DNA of 64,000 nucleotides, from contig CBDCZP010000006.1 of NCBI GenBank assembly GCA_965224605.1, forward strand, positions 186,001 to 250,000. Direction: 5' to 3'. The translations under genes and the position numbers were made by a program. The stretch is from HyVt-477 sp965224605. Its GTDB lineage: Bacteria; Pseudomonadota; Gammaproteobacteria; Thiotrichales; Thiotrichaceae. The first letter of the stretch is position 1; the number at the start of each line of letters is the position of its first letter. The notes below the pieces were generated by a model, which was not told the DNA's origin, made no database searches, and saw only the letters and a list, made by a program, of their open reading frames with translations. This document shows positions 8,875 through 18,498 of this stretch, piece after piece.

Positions 8875-9108
8875 ATGTCTAAAGGGCACACTTTACAAGA
8901 ACCCTTCCTCAACGCATTACGTAAGGAAAGAATCCCCGTTTCTATTTACCTTGTGAACGGAATCAAACTACAAGGTCACGTTGAATCTTTTGATCAATTC
9001 GTTATTTTACTTGGCAACGCTGTCAACCAGCTTGTTTATAAACACGCAATTTCAACAATCGTGCCAGGTCGGCCCATTAAGTTGAGCTTAACCGACGAAG
9101 ACGAATAG
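8875..9108 (+). CDS. hfq: RNA chaperone Hfq
   Basis: Sm-like hexameric RNA chaperone that matches small RNAs with mRNAs. The protein is about 77 residues with both Sm motifs (SIYLVNGIKLQGHVESFDQF and the YKHAISTIVP strand) and a short acidic C-terminal tail, much shorter than the E. coli tail. Two tandem ATGs exist (8872 and 8875). I prefer the second because AGGAG at 8862-8866 is then 8 nt away and the MSKG start matches relatives. Genes flanking it (miaA, hflX) are the standard neighbours. Confidence 0.97.
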   Translation: MSKGHTLQEPFLNALRKERIPVSIYLVNGIKLQGHVESFDQFVILLGNAVNQLVYKHAISTIVPGRPIKLSLTDEDE

Positions 9109-9137
9109 TCTAGAAATCAAAAAATAGACAAAACTGA

Positions 9138-9202
9138 TAGCAAGCATCCTACTACAATCATGCGTAACACAACGCACCGTTTATAATAGTAGGATGCCGC
9201 TA
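9138..9202. other. Long hairpin in the hfq-hflX spacer
   Basis: GCATCCTACTA (9144-9154) pairs perfectly with TAGTAGGATGC (9187-9197). The outer TAGC/GCTA extends the stem, and an inner TGCGT/ACGCA (9161-9165, 9172-9176) forms a second short helix. No U-tract follows, so it is not a classical terminator. It could be an attenuator, RNA-processing site or degenerate repeat between hfq and hflX. Confidence 0.6.
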
Positions 9203-9239
9203 CCCCACCTTCCAACCTACTTGCACACAACATACTCAT

Positions 9240-10532
9240 TTGGAATTATTTGAACGCCCCAAACATGGCGAAACAGCGATACTTATTCAAATCGGCTTGA
9301 ACACTAAGCTCGAAAAATATGACCAACAAGAATTTCAGGAGCTCGTGCGTTCAGCAGGTGCCGATGACGTCGCTTTCATAACCGGTTCACGCCACTCTCC
9401 AGACCCTAAACACTTCGTAGGCCAAGGAAAAGCTGACGAGATTAAACAACAGGTTGTTGTGCATGGCGCCGATGTTGTCATTTTCGATCATTCGCTCAGT
9501 CCTGCCCAGGAACGTAACCTGGAAAAATTATTTGAATGCCGGGTAATGGATCGAACAGGACTCATCCTGGATATCTTCGCCCAACGCGCACAATCCCATG
9601 ACGGCAAGCTACAGGTAGAACTTGCCCAACTAAAACACATGTCTACACGGTTAGTCCGCGGCTGGACACATCTTGAACGTCAAAAAGGTGGTATCGGCAT
9701 GCGCGGCCCTGGCGAAACCCAGCTAGAAACAGACCGTCGACTACTAAATGTTCGTATCAAGCAAATCAATAAACGTCTGAAAAAAGTTCAGAACCAGCGC
9801 GAACAAGGCCGTCAGTTACGTAAAAAAGTAGAAACTCCAACCGTCTCACTGGTTGGCTATACTAATGCCGGTAAATCAACACTCTTTAATAAGCTAACCC
9901 AAGCTAATGTGTTCGTAGCAGACCAACTATTCGCCACACTAGACCCTACCTTAAGGAGGTTGGATTTACCCAATCAACAAAAAATAGTACTCGCCGATAC
10001 GGTAGGTTTCATAAAAGATCTACCCCATGATTTAGTCGCAGCTTTCCGCTCTACCCTTCAAGAAACCATCGAAGCTGATATTCTATTACATGTAATCGAC
10101 TCTCAGGACGAACAACGAGATATGTTCCGTGCTGAGGTGAACAATGTCATTGAGCAAATAGGTGCAGATAAAATCACCCAAATAGAGATCATGAATAAGA
10201 TTGATCTAAGCGAAGATTCACAACCCCGTTTCGAGCCGGCACATGATGGTTTTCCGGCTCGTGTTTGGTTATCAGCCCAATCAGGAGAAGGTCTGGATTT
10301 ACTAAAAGATCATCTCAGTGAAATCTTTGCCACGTCCCTATTTGAAGGGATACTAACCTTGCCTCCGCAATATGCCCGTTTGCGCGCCAAACTTTATGAA
10401 GATAACGCTGTTCTCAAAGAAGTCATCACGGATAGTGGCTCCTATCAACTGGAAGTTGCCATTCAAACACGTTTGCTTGAATCCATGCTACAACATGAGA
10501 ACATCACTCTGGAAGAACTAAAGAATGGCTAA
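9240..10532 (+). CDS. hflX: Ribosome-associated GTPase HflX
   Basis: A 430-residue TRAFAC GTPase that binds the 50S subunit and splits stalled ribosomes. It shows the N-terminal HflX domain (VGQGKADEI), the coiled-coil linker with RGPGETQLETDRR, then the G domain: G1 GYTNAGKSTL (about 208), the G3 region DTVGFIKDLPHDLV, and a G4-type NKID. The only usable start in this frame is TTG at 9240, giving MELFERP, which matches homologues. No Shine-Dalgarno is visible before it. A strong hairpin lies 38 nt upstream. Expression is probably low or coupled to hfq transcription. Confidence 0.95.
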   Translation: MELFERPKHGETAILIQIGLNTKLEKYDQQEFQELVRSAGADDVAFITGSRHSPDPKHFVGQGKADEIKQQVVVHGADVVIFDHSLSPAQERNLEKLFECRVMDRTGLILDIFAQRAQSHDGKLQVELAQLKHMSTRLVRGWTHLERQKGGIGMRGPGETQLETDRRLLNVRIKQINKRLKKVQNQREQGRQLRKKVETPTVSLVGYTNAGKSTLFNKLTQANVFVADQLFATLDPTLRRLDLPNQQKIVLADTVGFIKDLPHDLVAAFRSTLQETIEADILLHVIDSQDEQRDMFRAEVNNVIEQIGADKITQIEIMNKIDLSEDSQPRFEPAHDGFPARVWLSAQSGEGLDLLKDHLSEIFATSLFEGILTLPPQYARLRAKLYEDNAVLKEVITDSGSYQLEVAIQTRLLESMLQHENITLEELKNG

Positions 10533-10651
10533 GCGGCTAGTCTCAAGTTAAACAATATCCCAGCAACACGTACAAACTAACACTATTATTCTATGATAAT
10601 ACTAGGACGGCATTAGGTTAACCAATAAGGACAGTATTAAAGGTAGCAAAA

Positions 10652-11884
10652 ATGAGTTCTAAAAAAGGCTTAATGAGCCAACTCCTGCATACAGACCCAC
10701 AAAAAAATATTGAACATGGCTCTCTTCACCAGCCAATTCACACCTCCGTTGCCTTTGGCTTTAAAAATTCACGGGACATCGCAGCTGTTTTTCAAGGTAA
10801 AACCAAAGGATATTCTTACGGCAGAGCGACCAACCCAACCGTTGCCGCACTTGAAGAAAAAATAACTATTTTAGAAGACGGTCTTGCGACCTGCTGTTTT
10901 GCTACTGGAATGGCGGCAATCAGCGCCACCCTATTAACCCTTTTAAGATCAGGCGATCATCTCATCTCCAGCGCTTATCTATTTGGAAACACAAACAGTT
11001 TTTTTAATACACTAAGTACCCTCGGTATCGAAGTCAGCTTTGTTGATGCCACCGACGTGAAAAATGTTATTGATGCCACTCAGGAAAATACAAAAGCAGT
11101 ATTCGTCGAAACCATCGCCAACCCACGAACACAAATCACAGACCTTGCTCTTATCGGTGATTATTGTGCGGAACAAGAATTTCTATATATCGTCGATAAC
11201 ACCCTAACCACCCCTTTATTATTCCAGCCGAAAAGTGTTAAAGCGGGGCTTATTATTAACTCCCTCACCAAATATATCGGCGGACATGGGAATGCATTGG
11301 GCGGTTCAGTCACCGAGACCGGCTGTTTCGATTGGTCTACTTACGACAATATTTATGATACCTATAAAAAAGTCGAAACGACTATGTGGGGTATCCTGCA
11401 AATCAAGAAGAAAGGGCTACGCGACATGGGCGGCACACTCAGCGCAGAAGCCGCACACCACCTATCAGTGGGCTCCGAAACATTAGCGCTGCGTATGAAA
11501 AAATCAACCAGCAACACCCTGGTACTCGCTCATTTTTTTGAACAGCACCCATTGATCAATCAGGTTTTTTATCCTGGATTAGAGAGCCACAAAGAACACC
11601 AACGCGCCAGCACGTTATTCACAGCCTATGGTTCGTTAATGAGTATTGAACTCAATGACAATATCGACTGCTTTGATTTTCTAGACAAGTTAAAGCTTGT
11701 CATTACCGCCACCAATTTAGGCGACAATCGAACGCTAGCCATACCCGTTGCACATACCATTTACTACGAAATGGGTGCTGAAAGAAGAGCATCAATGGGC
11801 ATAGCTGATGGTCTAATTCGTTTATCTATCGGCATTGAAGATGTTGATGATCTTATTAACGATTTCACACTAGCCTTAAGCTGA
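10652..11884 (+). CDS. Cys/Met metabolism PLP-dependent enzyme (cystathionine gamma-synthase family)
   Basis: A 410-residue fold-type I PLP enzyme of the trans-sulfuration family. It has YSYGRATNPTVAALE near the start, a FATGMAAISATLL loop, and SLTKYIGGHGNALGG with the PLP-binding lysine around residue 208. The family includes cystathionine gamma-synthase, O-acetyl/O-succinylhomoserine sulfhydrylase and methionine gamma-lyase. Which reaction this one performs cannot be told from the sequence alone. It stands by itself between hflX and the pilin operon, with 119 nt upstream. In an organism handling reduced sulfur, sulfhydrylation of a homoserine ester is plausible but inferred. Confidence 0.88.
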   Translation: MSSKKGLMSQLLHTDPQKNIEHGSLHQPIHTSVAFGFKNSRDIAAVFQGKTKGYSYGRATNPTVAALEEKITILEDGLATCCFATGMAAISATLLTLLRSGDHLISSAYLFGNTNSFFNTLSTLGIEVSFVDATDVKNVIDATQENTKAVFVETIANPRTQITDLALIGDYCAEQEFLYIVDNTLTTPLLFQPKSVKAGLIINSLTKYIGGHGNALGGSVTETGCFDWSTYDNIYDTYKKVETTMWGILQIKKKGLRDMGGTLSAEAAHHLSVGSETLALRMKKSTSNTLVLAHFFEQHPLINQVFYPGLESHKEHQRASTLFTAYGSLMSIELNDNIDCFDFLDKLKLVITATNLGDNRTLAIPVAHTIYYEMGAERRASMGIADGLIRLSIGIEDVDDLINDFTLALS

Positions 11885-12043
11885 CAAGTTCTAATCAGCA
11901 AACGGTTTTGCTAAACCTATGATGTGTCAAACTACTAATATAACGATGGTTTCAGACTAGCGGCATTGACCGAAATGACAAAAAATGTAAAAATAATTAA
12001 AGCTATCGTCATAATAACAATAAATAAAGACCGTAAGATAGAA

Positions 12044-12571
12044 ATGAAATCAACGTATAACCATTCACCATCAGGCTTCACCATCGTTGAACTATTAATC
12101 GTTGTTGTCATATCTGCCATTCTTATAGGCTTAGCCGTACCCAGTTTTCAGTCATTTATCGGAAAAAACCGACTAGCCACCATCAGCGATGAAATCTATA
12201 CAGCCATTAGCTTTACCAGAATGGAAGCAGTAATGCGTCGAACCAATGTCACTCTTTGTGCTAAAAATAGCGATGGCGCAACGACGACTTGTGAACCATT
12301 AGGTGTGAACGCCGATTATGCAAATGGATGGTTAATTTTCCTTGATGATGATACCGACGGTGTATTGGACGTCGCAGAAGAACTATTGAAGGTAACGGAT
12401 GCTTTTCAAGGCAACATGTCGATTACAAATAGCAATACCATAATACCTGGCATCCGATTTGGAATATCAGGGAGAGTGGCACAAGGTGCAGGAACGCTAA
12501 CTATTAGCGCAAACTCTACTACTTTTAAAACTTTGGATGTCAGCAGAAGCGGCAGTTCTTATTTTAATTAG
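12044..12571 (+). CDS. fimT: Minor pilin/pseudopilin, GspH/FimT family
   Basis: Type IV prepilin-like protein of about 175 residues. A short basic leader ends in Gly before FTIVELLIVV, the class III cleavage and methylation site with the conserved Glu5, and is followed by the hydrophobic helix. The C-terminal GspH domain contains MEAVMRRTNVTLC and the ANGWLIFLDDDTDG loop typical of FimT/FimU. The frame is open from 11966, but I choose ATG 12044 because it places the cleavage site after a normal 10-residue leader. It begins the minor-pilin operon, although 254 nt containing a repeat separate it from pilV. Confidence 0.88.
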   Translation: MKSTYNHSPSGFTIVELLIVVVISAILIGLAVPSFQSFIGKNRLATISDEIYTAISFTRMEAVMRRTNVTLCAKNSDGATTTCEPLGVNADYANGWLIFLDDDTDGVLDVAEELLKVTDAFQGNMSITNSNTIIPGIRFGISGRVAQGAGTLTISANSTTFKTLDVSRSGSSYFN

Positions 12572-12586
12572 TTGCCGTCTAGATCG

Positions 12587-12661
12587 CCCTAAGCAGGGGA
12601 GAGGGCATGACAAATCAGGCACTTAGCTTGACATTCCACCCCTCCCCCTGCTAGGTAGAGG
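12587..12661. repeat. Inverted G-rich/C-rich repeat pair
   Basis: CCCTAAGCAGGGGAG (12587-12601) is the approximate inverse of CTCCCCCTGCTAGG (12642-12655). The same CCTCCCCCTGCTAGG unit recurs at 55051-55065. Both copies lie beside the REP-like element described at 12671 and 54946, so they may belong to one composite repeat. Confidence 0.5.
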
Positions 12662-12670
12662 TAGTTTTCG

Positions 12671-12751
12671 GTAGGCAGGATAAGGAACGCCATCCGGCAA
12701 GATGCTGTATTTAAAGACTTGTCGGATGACGCTCGCGCTTATCCGACCTAC
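12671..12751. repeat. REP/BIME-like palindromic repeat, copy A
   Basis: An 81-bp imperfect palindrome starting GTAGGCAGGATAAGG and ending TTATCCGACCTAC, with internal GCCATCCGGCAAG and CTTGTCGGATGACG. A second copy in inverted orientation lies at 54946-55028 and matches by eye over most of its length. It sits between fimT and pilV and may affect transcript stability. Confidence 0.8.
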
Positions 12752-12825
12752 AGATTGTATAGTTCTGGTCTTTATGGACGCTAACTAATTAAAATCACTA
12801 AAAATACAGTTTAATAAAAATAATA

Positions 12826-13371
12826 ATGAACATAAAACATCAACAATCCGGGTTTTCACTGATCGAAGTATTAGTCACTGCGGTCATTCTATCGACAGGA
12901 CTCCTCGGTATTGCAGGCTTACAGCTAAGTAGTATTAAAAACTCCCACAATGCCTTTCTTGAAACTCAGGCTCGCTATATGGCAACCACATTGTTGGATA
13001 ACATTAGAGCAAATCCACAAGGAATAAGTAACTACCTTGCAGATGGAACAGTATTTAACTGCCCTGTTAGCGCCCCGACCCCCACGTGTATTTCAACTGC
13101 GACGGGCACAACACCATGTACCGCAACACAATTAGCCATTAGTGAACGCCATCGTGCTATTTGTGGTAGTGAAGTAGGTAGCAGTGTCAATGGAGGTGTT
13201 AAGAATGAGCTGCCAGAAGCTTCAATGACCATACAGTGCATTGCCGCTGATGGCACCTTTGGTAACGATTGCTCGACACGTGATGTGAGTATCAGTATTT
13301 TCTGGGGGGAACGAGACCTGAACAATGGCGGGATCACTTTAACCAGCTTACGAATAACAGGTTCTATATAA
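12826..13371 (+). CDS. pilV: Type IV pilus modification/minor pilin PilV
   Basis: A 181-residue prepilin. The leader MNIKHQQSG precedes FSLIEVLVTAVILSTGLLG, and the next segment (LQARYMATTLLDNIRANP-like) is the PilV signature. The C-terminal half is Cys- and Thr-rich, suggesting disulfides in the periplasm. PilV is one of the minor pilins that prime pilus assembly with PilY1. It is followed 21 nt later by pilW. Confidence 0.92.
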   Translation: MNIKHQQSGFSLIEVLVTAVILSTGLLGIAGLQLSSIKNSHNAFLETQARYMATTLLDNIRANPQGISNYLADGTVFNCPVSAPTPTCISTATGTTPCTATQLAISERHRAICGSEVGSSVNGGVKNELPEASMTIQCIAADGTFGNDCSTRDVSISIFWGERDLNNGGITLTSLRITGSI

Positions 13372-13392
13372 CCATACAAATACGCTAGATGA

Positions 13393-14223
13393 ATGAATAA
13401 TAAAAAACATACAGGCTTTAATCTTATTGAATTGATGGTAGCCATGCTGATTGGACTTTTCTTGCTAGGTGCCGTTTTGACATTGTATGCTGGTAATAAA
13501 AAAAGCTATCAGGAACAGCAGCAATTTATTATGTTGGAAGAGGCAGGTAGAAATGCCCTGTTCGAGCTAAGAGACGTCATTCAACATACGGGTTATCGTA
13601 CCGCCAACCTCTTTCCCATTACTAGCAATTTCATAACAGGTGCTGTAGCAGCGGCATCTTGCAATGGAACAGGTGTCGACACAACCAGCACCAATGTTGC
13701 AGATACCACCATTATTAATACAACAACGGATGCAGCCATAGATACCATTGGTGTCGTTTATTTTGGTGATAACACCCTCAGTACGGACTGTAGTGGCGAG
13801 ACATTGCCTGCAGATTGCCTACTAAATACCAGCATCGATCCTATGGCAGCTAAAATTTATAGCTCATTTAGCATTGCAACTGTTGGAAGCATACCGGAGC
13901 TACAATGCCTCGGATCGCTTTCGTCCACGGCAACGACTCTTGTGAAAGGAGTAGAGAACATACAAATCAACTACGGTGTTGATCAAAATATGAATGGCAG
14001 GGTTGATAACTATATGAATGCAACGATGGTCACTGCCGAAGCTGCGTGGAATCAGGTGATTAGCGTACAGATTGCCGTGTTAGTTAGAACCCTGAAAGAA
14101 GTGAAAGAAACTGCTGTCGCGCAAAGCTATGCATTGCTAGATACAGAAGTAGATATTGCGGCAGATAAATACCACCGGGCAGTGTTTACTACACTAATCC
14201 GACTTCCAAACACTCAGCCTTAA
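13393..14223 (+). CDS. pilW: Type IV pilus minor pilin PilW
   Basis: A 276-residue prepilin: leader MNNKKHTG then FNLIELMVAMLIGLFLLG, and the YQEQQQFIMLEEAGRNALFELRD segment typical of PilW. A large Thr/Ser-rich C-terminal domain contains several Cys. PilW pairs with PilX in the priming complex at the pilus tip. The start follows an out-of-frame ATG four bases upstream that stops at once. It ends 10 nt before pilX. Confidence 0.92.
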   Translation: MNNKKHTGFNLIELMVAMLIGLFLLGAVLTLYAGNKKSYQEQQQFIMLEEAGRNALFELRDVIQHTGYRTANLFPITSNFITGAVAAASCNGTGVDTTSTNVADTTIINTTTDAAIDTIGVVYFGDNTLSTDCSGETLPADCLLNTSIDPMAAKIYSSFSIATVGSIPELQCLGSLSSTATTLVKGVENIQINYGVDQNMNGRVDNYMNATMVTAEAAWNQVISVQIAVLVRTLKEVKETAVAQSYALLDTEVDIAADKYHRAVFTTLIRLPNTQP

Positions 14224-14233
14224 GATACTCATA

Positions 14234-14758
14234 ATGCATCAATCATTTCACCTAAAAAAACAACAACGAGGCGCCGCATTAATCTGGACGTTGGCGGCAT
14301 TGATTGTGCTGACTACTTTAGCCCTCAGTTCGAGTCGCTCATCTGTCTTTAGAACCAGAATAGCGATCAATGATGTCTTGCTTGGCAAAGCCTATCAAGG
14401 AGCCGAATCTGCATTAGCTAAAACATTGTCTACCAATAGCAGTCGAAAGTTTCATTTAGTTGACACTACGACTAACGGTCCTGCCAATGCCGCTGGCAAC
14501 AAAGAGAAAACGTTTCCCGAAGTCATCACCGACAGTATTGCAACGCAAACCACCGTAGAATTAGTGAACACTGGCGATTGTCCCGCTCTGGATGAAATAG
14601 CAATGAGTACAGAAATGTCGGGTGACGCAGGTGGCGTGCATTGTCAGTTTTTCAAAGTGACCGGAACTTCCCGTATCATCGGTAGCGATGGAGCAGTCGA
14701 TACGCATATAGCCGGTGTTATACAGTTCATACCCAATACAGCAACAACAGATGACTGA
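14234..14758 (+). CDS. pilX: Type IV pilus minor pilin PilX
   Basis: A 174-residue protein with the PilX N-terminal domain. A basic leader ends QQRG before AALIWTLAALIVLTTLALSSSR, with the helix lacking the usual Glu5, as is common in PilX/GspK-like pilins. The AYQGAESAL segment is the PilX motif. A lone pilin with a terminal position like GspK could cap the tip. It lies between pilW and pilY1 in the expected order. Confidence 0.88.
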   Translation: MHQSFHLKKQQRGAALIWTLAALIVLTTLALSSSRSSVFRTRIAINDVLLGKAYQGAESALAKTLSTNSSRKFHLVDTTTNGPANAAGNKEKTFPEVITDSIATQTTVELVNTGDCPALDEIAMSTEMSGDAGGVHCQFFKVTGTSRIIGSDGAVDTHIAGVIQFIPNTATTDD

Positions 14759-14845
14759 ATGCGTCATATTCTAAATATCCGCAACACGAAAGAAGAAAGA
14801 TAAAAACAACTTCTCGACAATAATAATAAAATAAAGGTCAACATC

Positions 14846-17800
14846 ATGTTTACACCTATATCAAAGTATCAACTAATCCCCTTACTATTATTTATAACAG
14901 CCCCTCTATTTGTATTCGCAGATGATACCGAGATACTGGTTAGGAACACACCACCGCCACCGCCTAAAATAATGTTTTTGATGGACAATTCAAACAGCAT
15001 GAATGATCCAGTACCCGCAGACCCTCTGTCAAGGTCACGTAAGCAAGTATTACAAGACACATTTAGTAGCGCTGTAGACTCAATGGATCCGAGCATAGAG
15101 GTGGGAATAACGATGTATGGCGGCGGCAGCTACCCCGACAGAGGAGTTGCCTTTCCTATTTCACCCTTAAGTGATGATGCAACCACCCTGTTGATGCAAA
15201 ACTTGCTACAAAATGATCCCAGCATTAGCCCTTCAATTCCGGCAAATAGCCCTAACCACAGAGGCATGTTCGATCTAAGTACAGATCAATTTCCCGATCC
15301 CTCGTCAGCAACTCTGATCGTTAAGGATTACCTAAAAGAAATAGTCAATAGCTGGACTCCAGCTGGAAACACACCTATTCCAGGAGCCCTTTATGAAGTA
15401 GCTCGCTACTTTAAGGGTGACGTGCCAGATATAGGTAATAAGTCTGCCAATTATCTCATTGCAGCACATCCATCGACCTACACAGGCAGTAACTACGAAA
15501 CTAGAAGCTCTGTAATATACACTACTAAATGTGCGACTGAAGCACAGTGCACCAACAAAGATCCGAGCGACCCCTCAGCATGTACACTGGTAGCCTCTGC
15601 AACTACTACTTCTCTCTATGGAGGATTAACCAATATACAGGCTTGTATAGCTGATAATTCATGCCCATACTGTTCTATCATTCCTGCCGCCGCTCCAGCT
15701 GCCGCCGCTCCTTTTACTTCACTAGCAATAGACTGTACTAGCAATACAGATACAAGCTGTGGAACCAGTTGTGGAATCAACAAAGGAACTGTATCAGAGC
15801 CTTTATATCGGTGTGCGTCAACTCCGCCCACCGTTTCACTTCCTTCACCTACATATAGCTGTACCCAGTACTATCAATGCAATCAAGCGCCTTCAGACAC
15901 ATGGGCATTAACTACAGGTGCTACTTACACCTCACCCATTACGGATGAATGCGACAGCAACTTCCTCGTCCTCCTCTCTGACGGTGAGCCATACGATACA
16001 ACTAGCAATACATCAAGTAGACAAACCAAGATTGAAAGCTACTTATCACTTGCTGAGTGTCAAACTATCCCCGGAGAAGACGACAATACCAATACGCTCT
16101 CTTATGGTCGCTGTGCACCAGAAATATTACAGCACCTAGCGAATACTGATTTAAATACAACCATGAATGGTGAACAGCATGTCAATACCTACACTATCGG
16201 CTTTGGTGTTGATGACCCTTCACCTGCCAAAAACTATTTAAGTTTACTCGCGACTCAAGGGGGAGGGCGATATTATTCAGCCAACAATGCGGCAAACCTA
16301 ACCCAGGTATTTCAAAATCTGTTAACCACTCTTACAGAACAAAGCGCCCTGTCACTGACAAGCTCAGGCTTCAGCGTGAATGCCAGCACCCAAATCTCCC
16401 ATAACAACGATGTCTTTATACCGATTATGAAAAAGATCGATGGACAGCCGACGTGGGCAGGAAATATAAAAAAATTCACATTAAGCAATGGCCGTACTGT
16501 TGATACCAATAGCCGTAGAGCGATTGAAGCCAATGGTACCTTAAAAAGAAATTCAGTTGACCTTTGGGCAACGGGATCTACAGCTGACCCGGTAATATCC
16601 GGTGGAGCTGCAGGCTTGCTGAATCCTGTCAGCCGTAAGCTCTACACCAATATCAATGGCACTAATAACACGTCCGGCAATAAAGGCACATGGGGAGCAC
16701 CCCTTAATGAGTTAAAAACCAGTAATAGTGATATTACTCTGGCGATGTTAAGTGTACCCACTACCGCCTACAGAAATGAAGTACTTGACTACATTCGTGG
16801 CTATGCTATTCCTCCGTCAGGTAGCAAAGATTGTACCGACCCTACTCAAGCAACCGTCACCGATACCGGAAACTGTGGCATAAGACAACATATGGGTGAT
16901 ATTTTACATAGCACTCCCATCGTCATTTCTTACGACAATAGTGATGCCACAAAAAGATATGTTTTCTTTGGTACCAATGAAGGTTATTTACACGCCATTA
17001 GTGCTAATGATGGTGAAGAAAAATTTGCTTTCATGCCCCAGGATTTACTCGACAATATCGACATCCTCTATCGAAACTCCTCTGCGGACGAGCATCCCTA
17101 TGGTGTTGATGGCGCCATAACAGTTTGGCGACATGATGAAGATAAGGATGGAGCTATCAATGCTGCTGACAATGATCATGTTTATATTTATTTTGGACTA
17201 CGCCGAGGTGGTCGTGCTTACTATGCTTTAAATGTCACCGACCCCGCCAACCCCAAACTACTTTGGAAAAAAGATCCTTCTAGCGCAGGTTATTCTACTG
17301 AACTAGGACAAACCTGGTCTAAGCCATTGTTGGCTAAAATCAAGTATAAGTTATCAGGAAGTGTCATTGAAAAAATGGCCATGGTCGTGGGCGCAGGCTA
17401 TGACCCTAAAGAAGATGAACAGTCTCGTGTATTAAGAAACAGCGATACTAGCGGAAGAGGGGTGTATATTCTTGATGCAGAAACAGGGAATATTATTAAG
17501 ACCATCGTGGATGCCAGTATTATGGACTTTAGCATCCCAGGAGATATTCGAGTTTTGGATATGAATAAAGATGGCTTTATGGATCGTCTCTATTATGCAG
17601 ATACCGGTGGAAATATCTTTAGAACAGACCTGTTTGCACACAAATCTACTCCCTATGATATAACTAGTGACCCTTATGACTTAAGTTATTCGGATAGTGT
17701 CATCACTCGAAAATTTGCATCATTGGGAGAAGATACACCTAGTGCCTCTTCAGACATCCGAAAGTTCTTTTTCGAGCCAGAAGTTTCTTTATTTAACCAT

Positions 17801-18454
17801 CTTGGAAACGCTACTTTAGCCATCACTATCGGCAGCGGCTATCATTCTCGTCCATTAAATACGGTTATTGCTGATCGGTTCTATGTACTATTTGACAGCA
17901 ATATTTTTGATACTCCTACAACAGCTCCCGCTACAATCACTCATGCAAATTTAGCAGATTTAAGCCCTCCTGCTACTGCCAATATGACCGGTAAATCAGG
18001 GTGGTCTTATACTCTCCCGAACAGCGGAGAAAAGGTTTTATCAACCCCGTTAATCTTTCTAAATAAAGTACTCTTTACCACCTTCAAACCAGGTAGTGGC
18101 GGACTCTCAGGAAGCGCCTCTTGCTCAACTACAAACTCACATGAAACAAGACTGTACACATTTAGTTTGCTGAATGGAGCGGCGGCTATTGATTTTGACA
18201 ATGATGGCACTAAAGAGGTATCGAAAAGGCTTCCTGAAGGACAGATACTCGCCACACCCAAGGTGTTTTTCACAACACCCTCATGTACAGATAGTGACAA
18301 TTGTGACCAAGTGGTGGAGATTAGAACTTCAATAGGCGCACCTATACTAACTACCAGTACCCATCCGGGTGTTGCTAATAGAGGCACTGCAACTGAAAGT
18401 ATTGATCTTGGGTCATTCTTGCCCAAAGTGTATTGGTTGAATAAGCACCAGTAG
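14846..18454 (+). CDS. pilY1: Type IV pilus tip adhesin/assembly factor PilY1
   Basis: A 1202-residue secreted protein. A Sec signal peptide ends near FVFA (about residue 25). A von Willebrand A-like domain follows, with the MIDAS-type DNSNS (about 49-53). A long Cys-rich insertion occupies about 200-370. The C-terminal PilC beta-propeller starts with FFGTNEGYLHAISANDGEE (about 705). Two Asp-rich loops, DEDKDGAINAAD (about 762) and DMNKDGFMDR (about 905), fit calcium sites; the second resembles the regulatory site of Pseudomonas PilY1. PilY1 sits at the pilus tip, promotes adhesion and opposes retraction. It ends the operon; no pilE follows, unlike in Pseudomonas. Confidence 0.93.
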   Translation: MFTPISKYQLIPLLLFITAPLFVFADDTEILVRNTPPPPPKIMFLMDNSNSMNDPVPADPLSRSRKQVLQDTFSSAVDSMDPSIEVGITMYGGGSYPDRGVAFPISPLSDDATTLLMQNLLQNDPSISPSIPANSPNHRGMFDLSTDQFPDPSSATLIVKDYLKEIVNSWTPAGNTPIPGALYEVARYFKGDVPDIGNKSANYLIAAHPSTYTGSNYETRSSVIYTTKCATEAQCTNKDPSDPSACTLVASATTTSLYGGLTNIQACIADNSCPYCSIIPAAAPAAAAPFTSLAIDCTSNTDTSCGTSCGINKGTVSEPLYRCASTPPTVSLPSPTYSCTQYYQCNQAPSDTWALTTGATYTSPITDECDSNFLVLLSDGEPYDTTSNTSSRQTKIESYLSLAECQTIPGEDDNTNTLSYGRCAPEILQHLANTDLNTTMNGEQHVNTYTIGFGVDDPSPAKNYLSLLATQGGGRYYSANNAANLTQVFQNLLTTLTEQSALSLTSSGFSVNASTQISHNNDVFIPIMKKIDGQPTWAGNIKKFTLSNGRTVDTNSRRAIEANGTLKRNSVDLWATGSTADPVISGGAAGLLNPVSRKLYTNINGTNNTSGNKGTWGAPLNELKTSNSDITLAMLSVPTTAYRNEVLDYIRGYAIPPSGSKDCTDPTQATVTDTGNCGIRQHMGDILHSTPIVISYDNSDATKRYVFFGTNEGYLHAISANDGEEKFAFMPQDLLDNIDILYRNSSADEHPYGVDGAITVWRHDEDKDGAINAADNDHVYIYFGLRRGGRAYYALNVTDPANPKLLWKKDPSSAGYSTELGQTWSKPLLAKIKYKLSGSVIEKMAMVVGAGYDPKEDEQSRVLRNSDTSGRGVYILDAETGNIIKTIVDASIMDFSIPGDIRVLDMNKDGFMDRLYYADTGGNIFRTDLFAHKSTPYDITSDPYDLSYSDSVITRKFASLGEDTPSASSDIRKFFFEPEVSLFNHLGNATLAITIGSGYHSRPLNTVIADRFYVLFDSNIFDTPTTAPATITHANLADLSPPATANMTGKSGWSYTLPNSGEKVLSTPLIFLNKVLFTTFKPGSGGLSGSASCSTTNSHETRLYTFSLLNGAAAIDFDNDGTKEVSKRLPEGQILATPKVFFTTPSCTDSDNCDQVVEIRTSIGAPILTTSTHPGVANRGTATESIDLGSFLPKVYWLNKHQ

Positions 18455-18470
18455 GCTATAGATGCTACCC

Positions 18471-18498
18471 GTAGAGACAAGGCATGCCTTGTCTCTAC
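18471..18498. terminator. Perfect 28-nt palindrome between convergent genes
   Basis: GTAGAGACAAGGCA and its exact inverse TGCCTTGTCTCTAC abut without a loop. The palindrome lies between the pilY1 stop and the stop of the DUF3501 gene and touches the latter. It probably serves as a bidirectional terminator or is a dispersed repeat; no long U-tract is present. Confidence 0.6.

Noticed and set aside
14869..18480. Minus-strand ORFs within pilY1
   Set aside because: They lie entirely within a clear 1202-residue gene and show no protein-family features.
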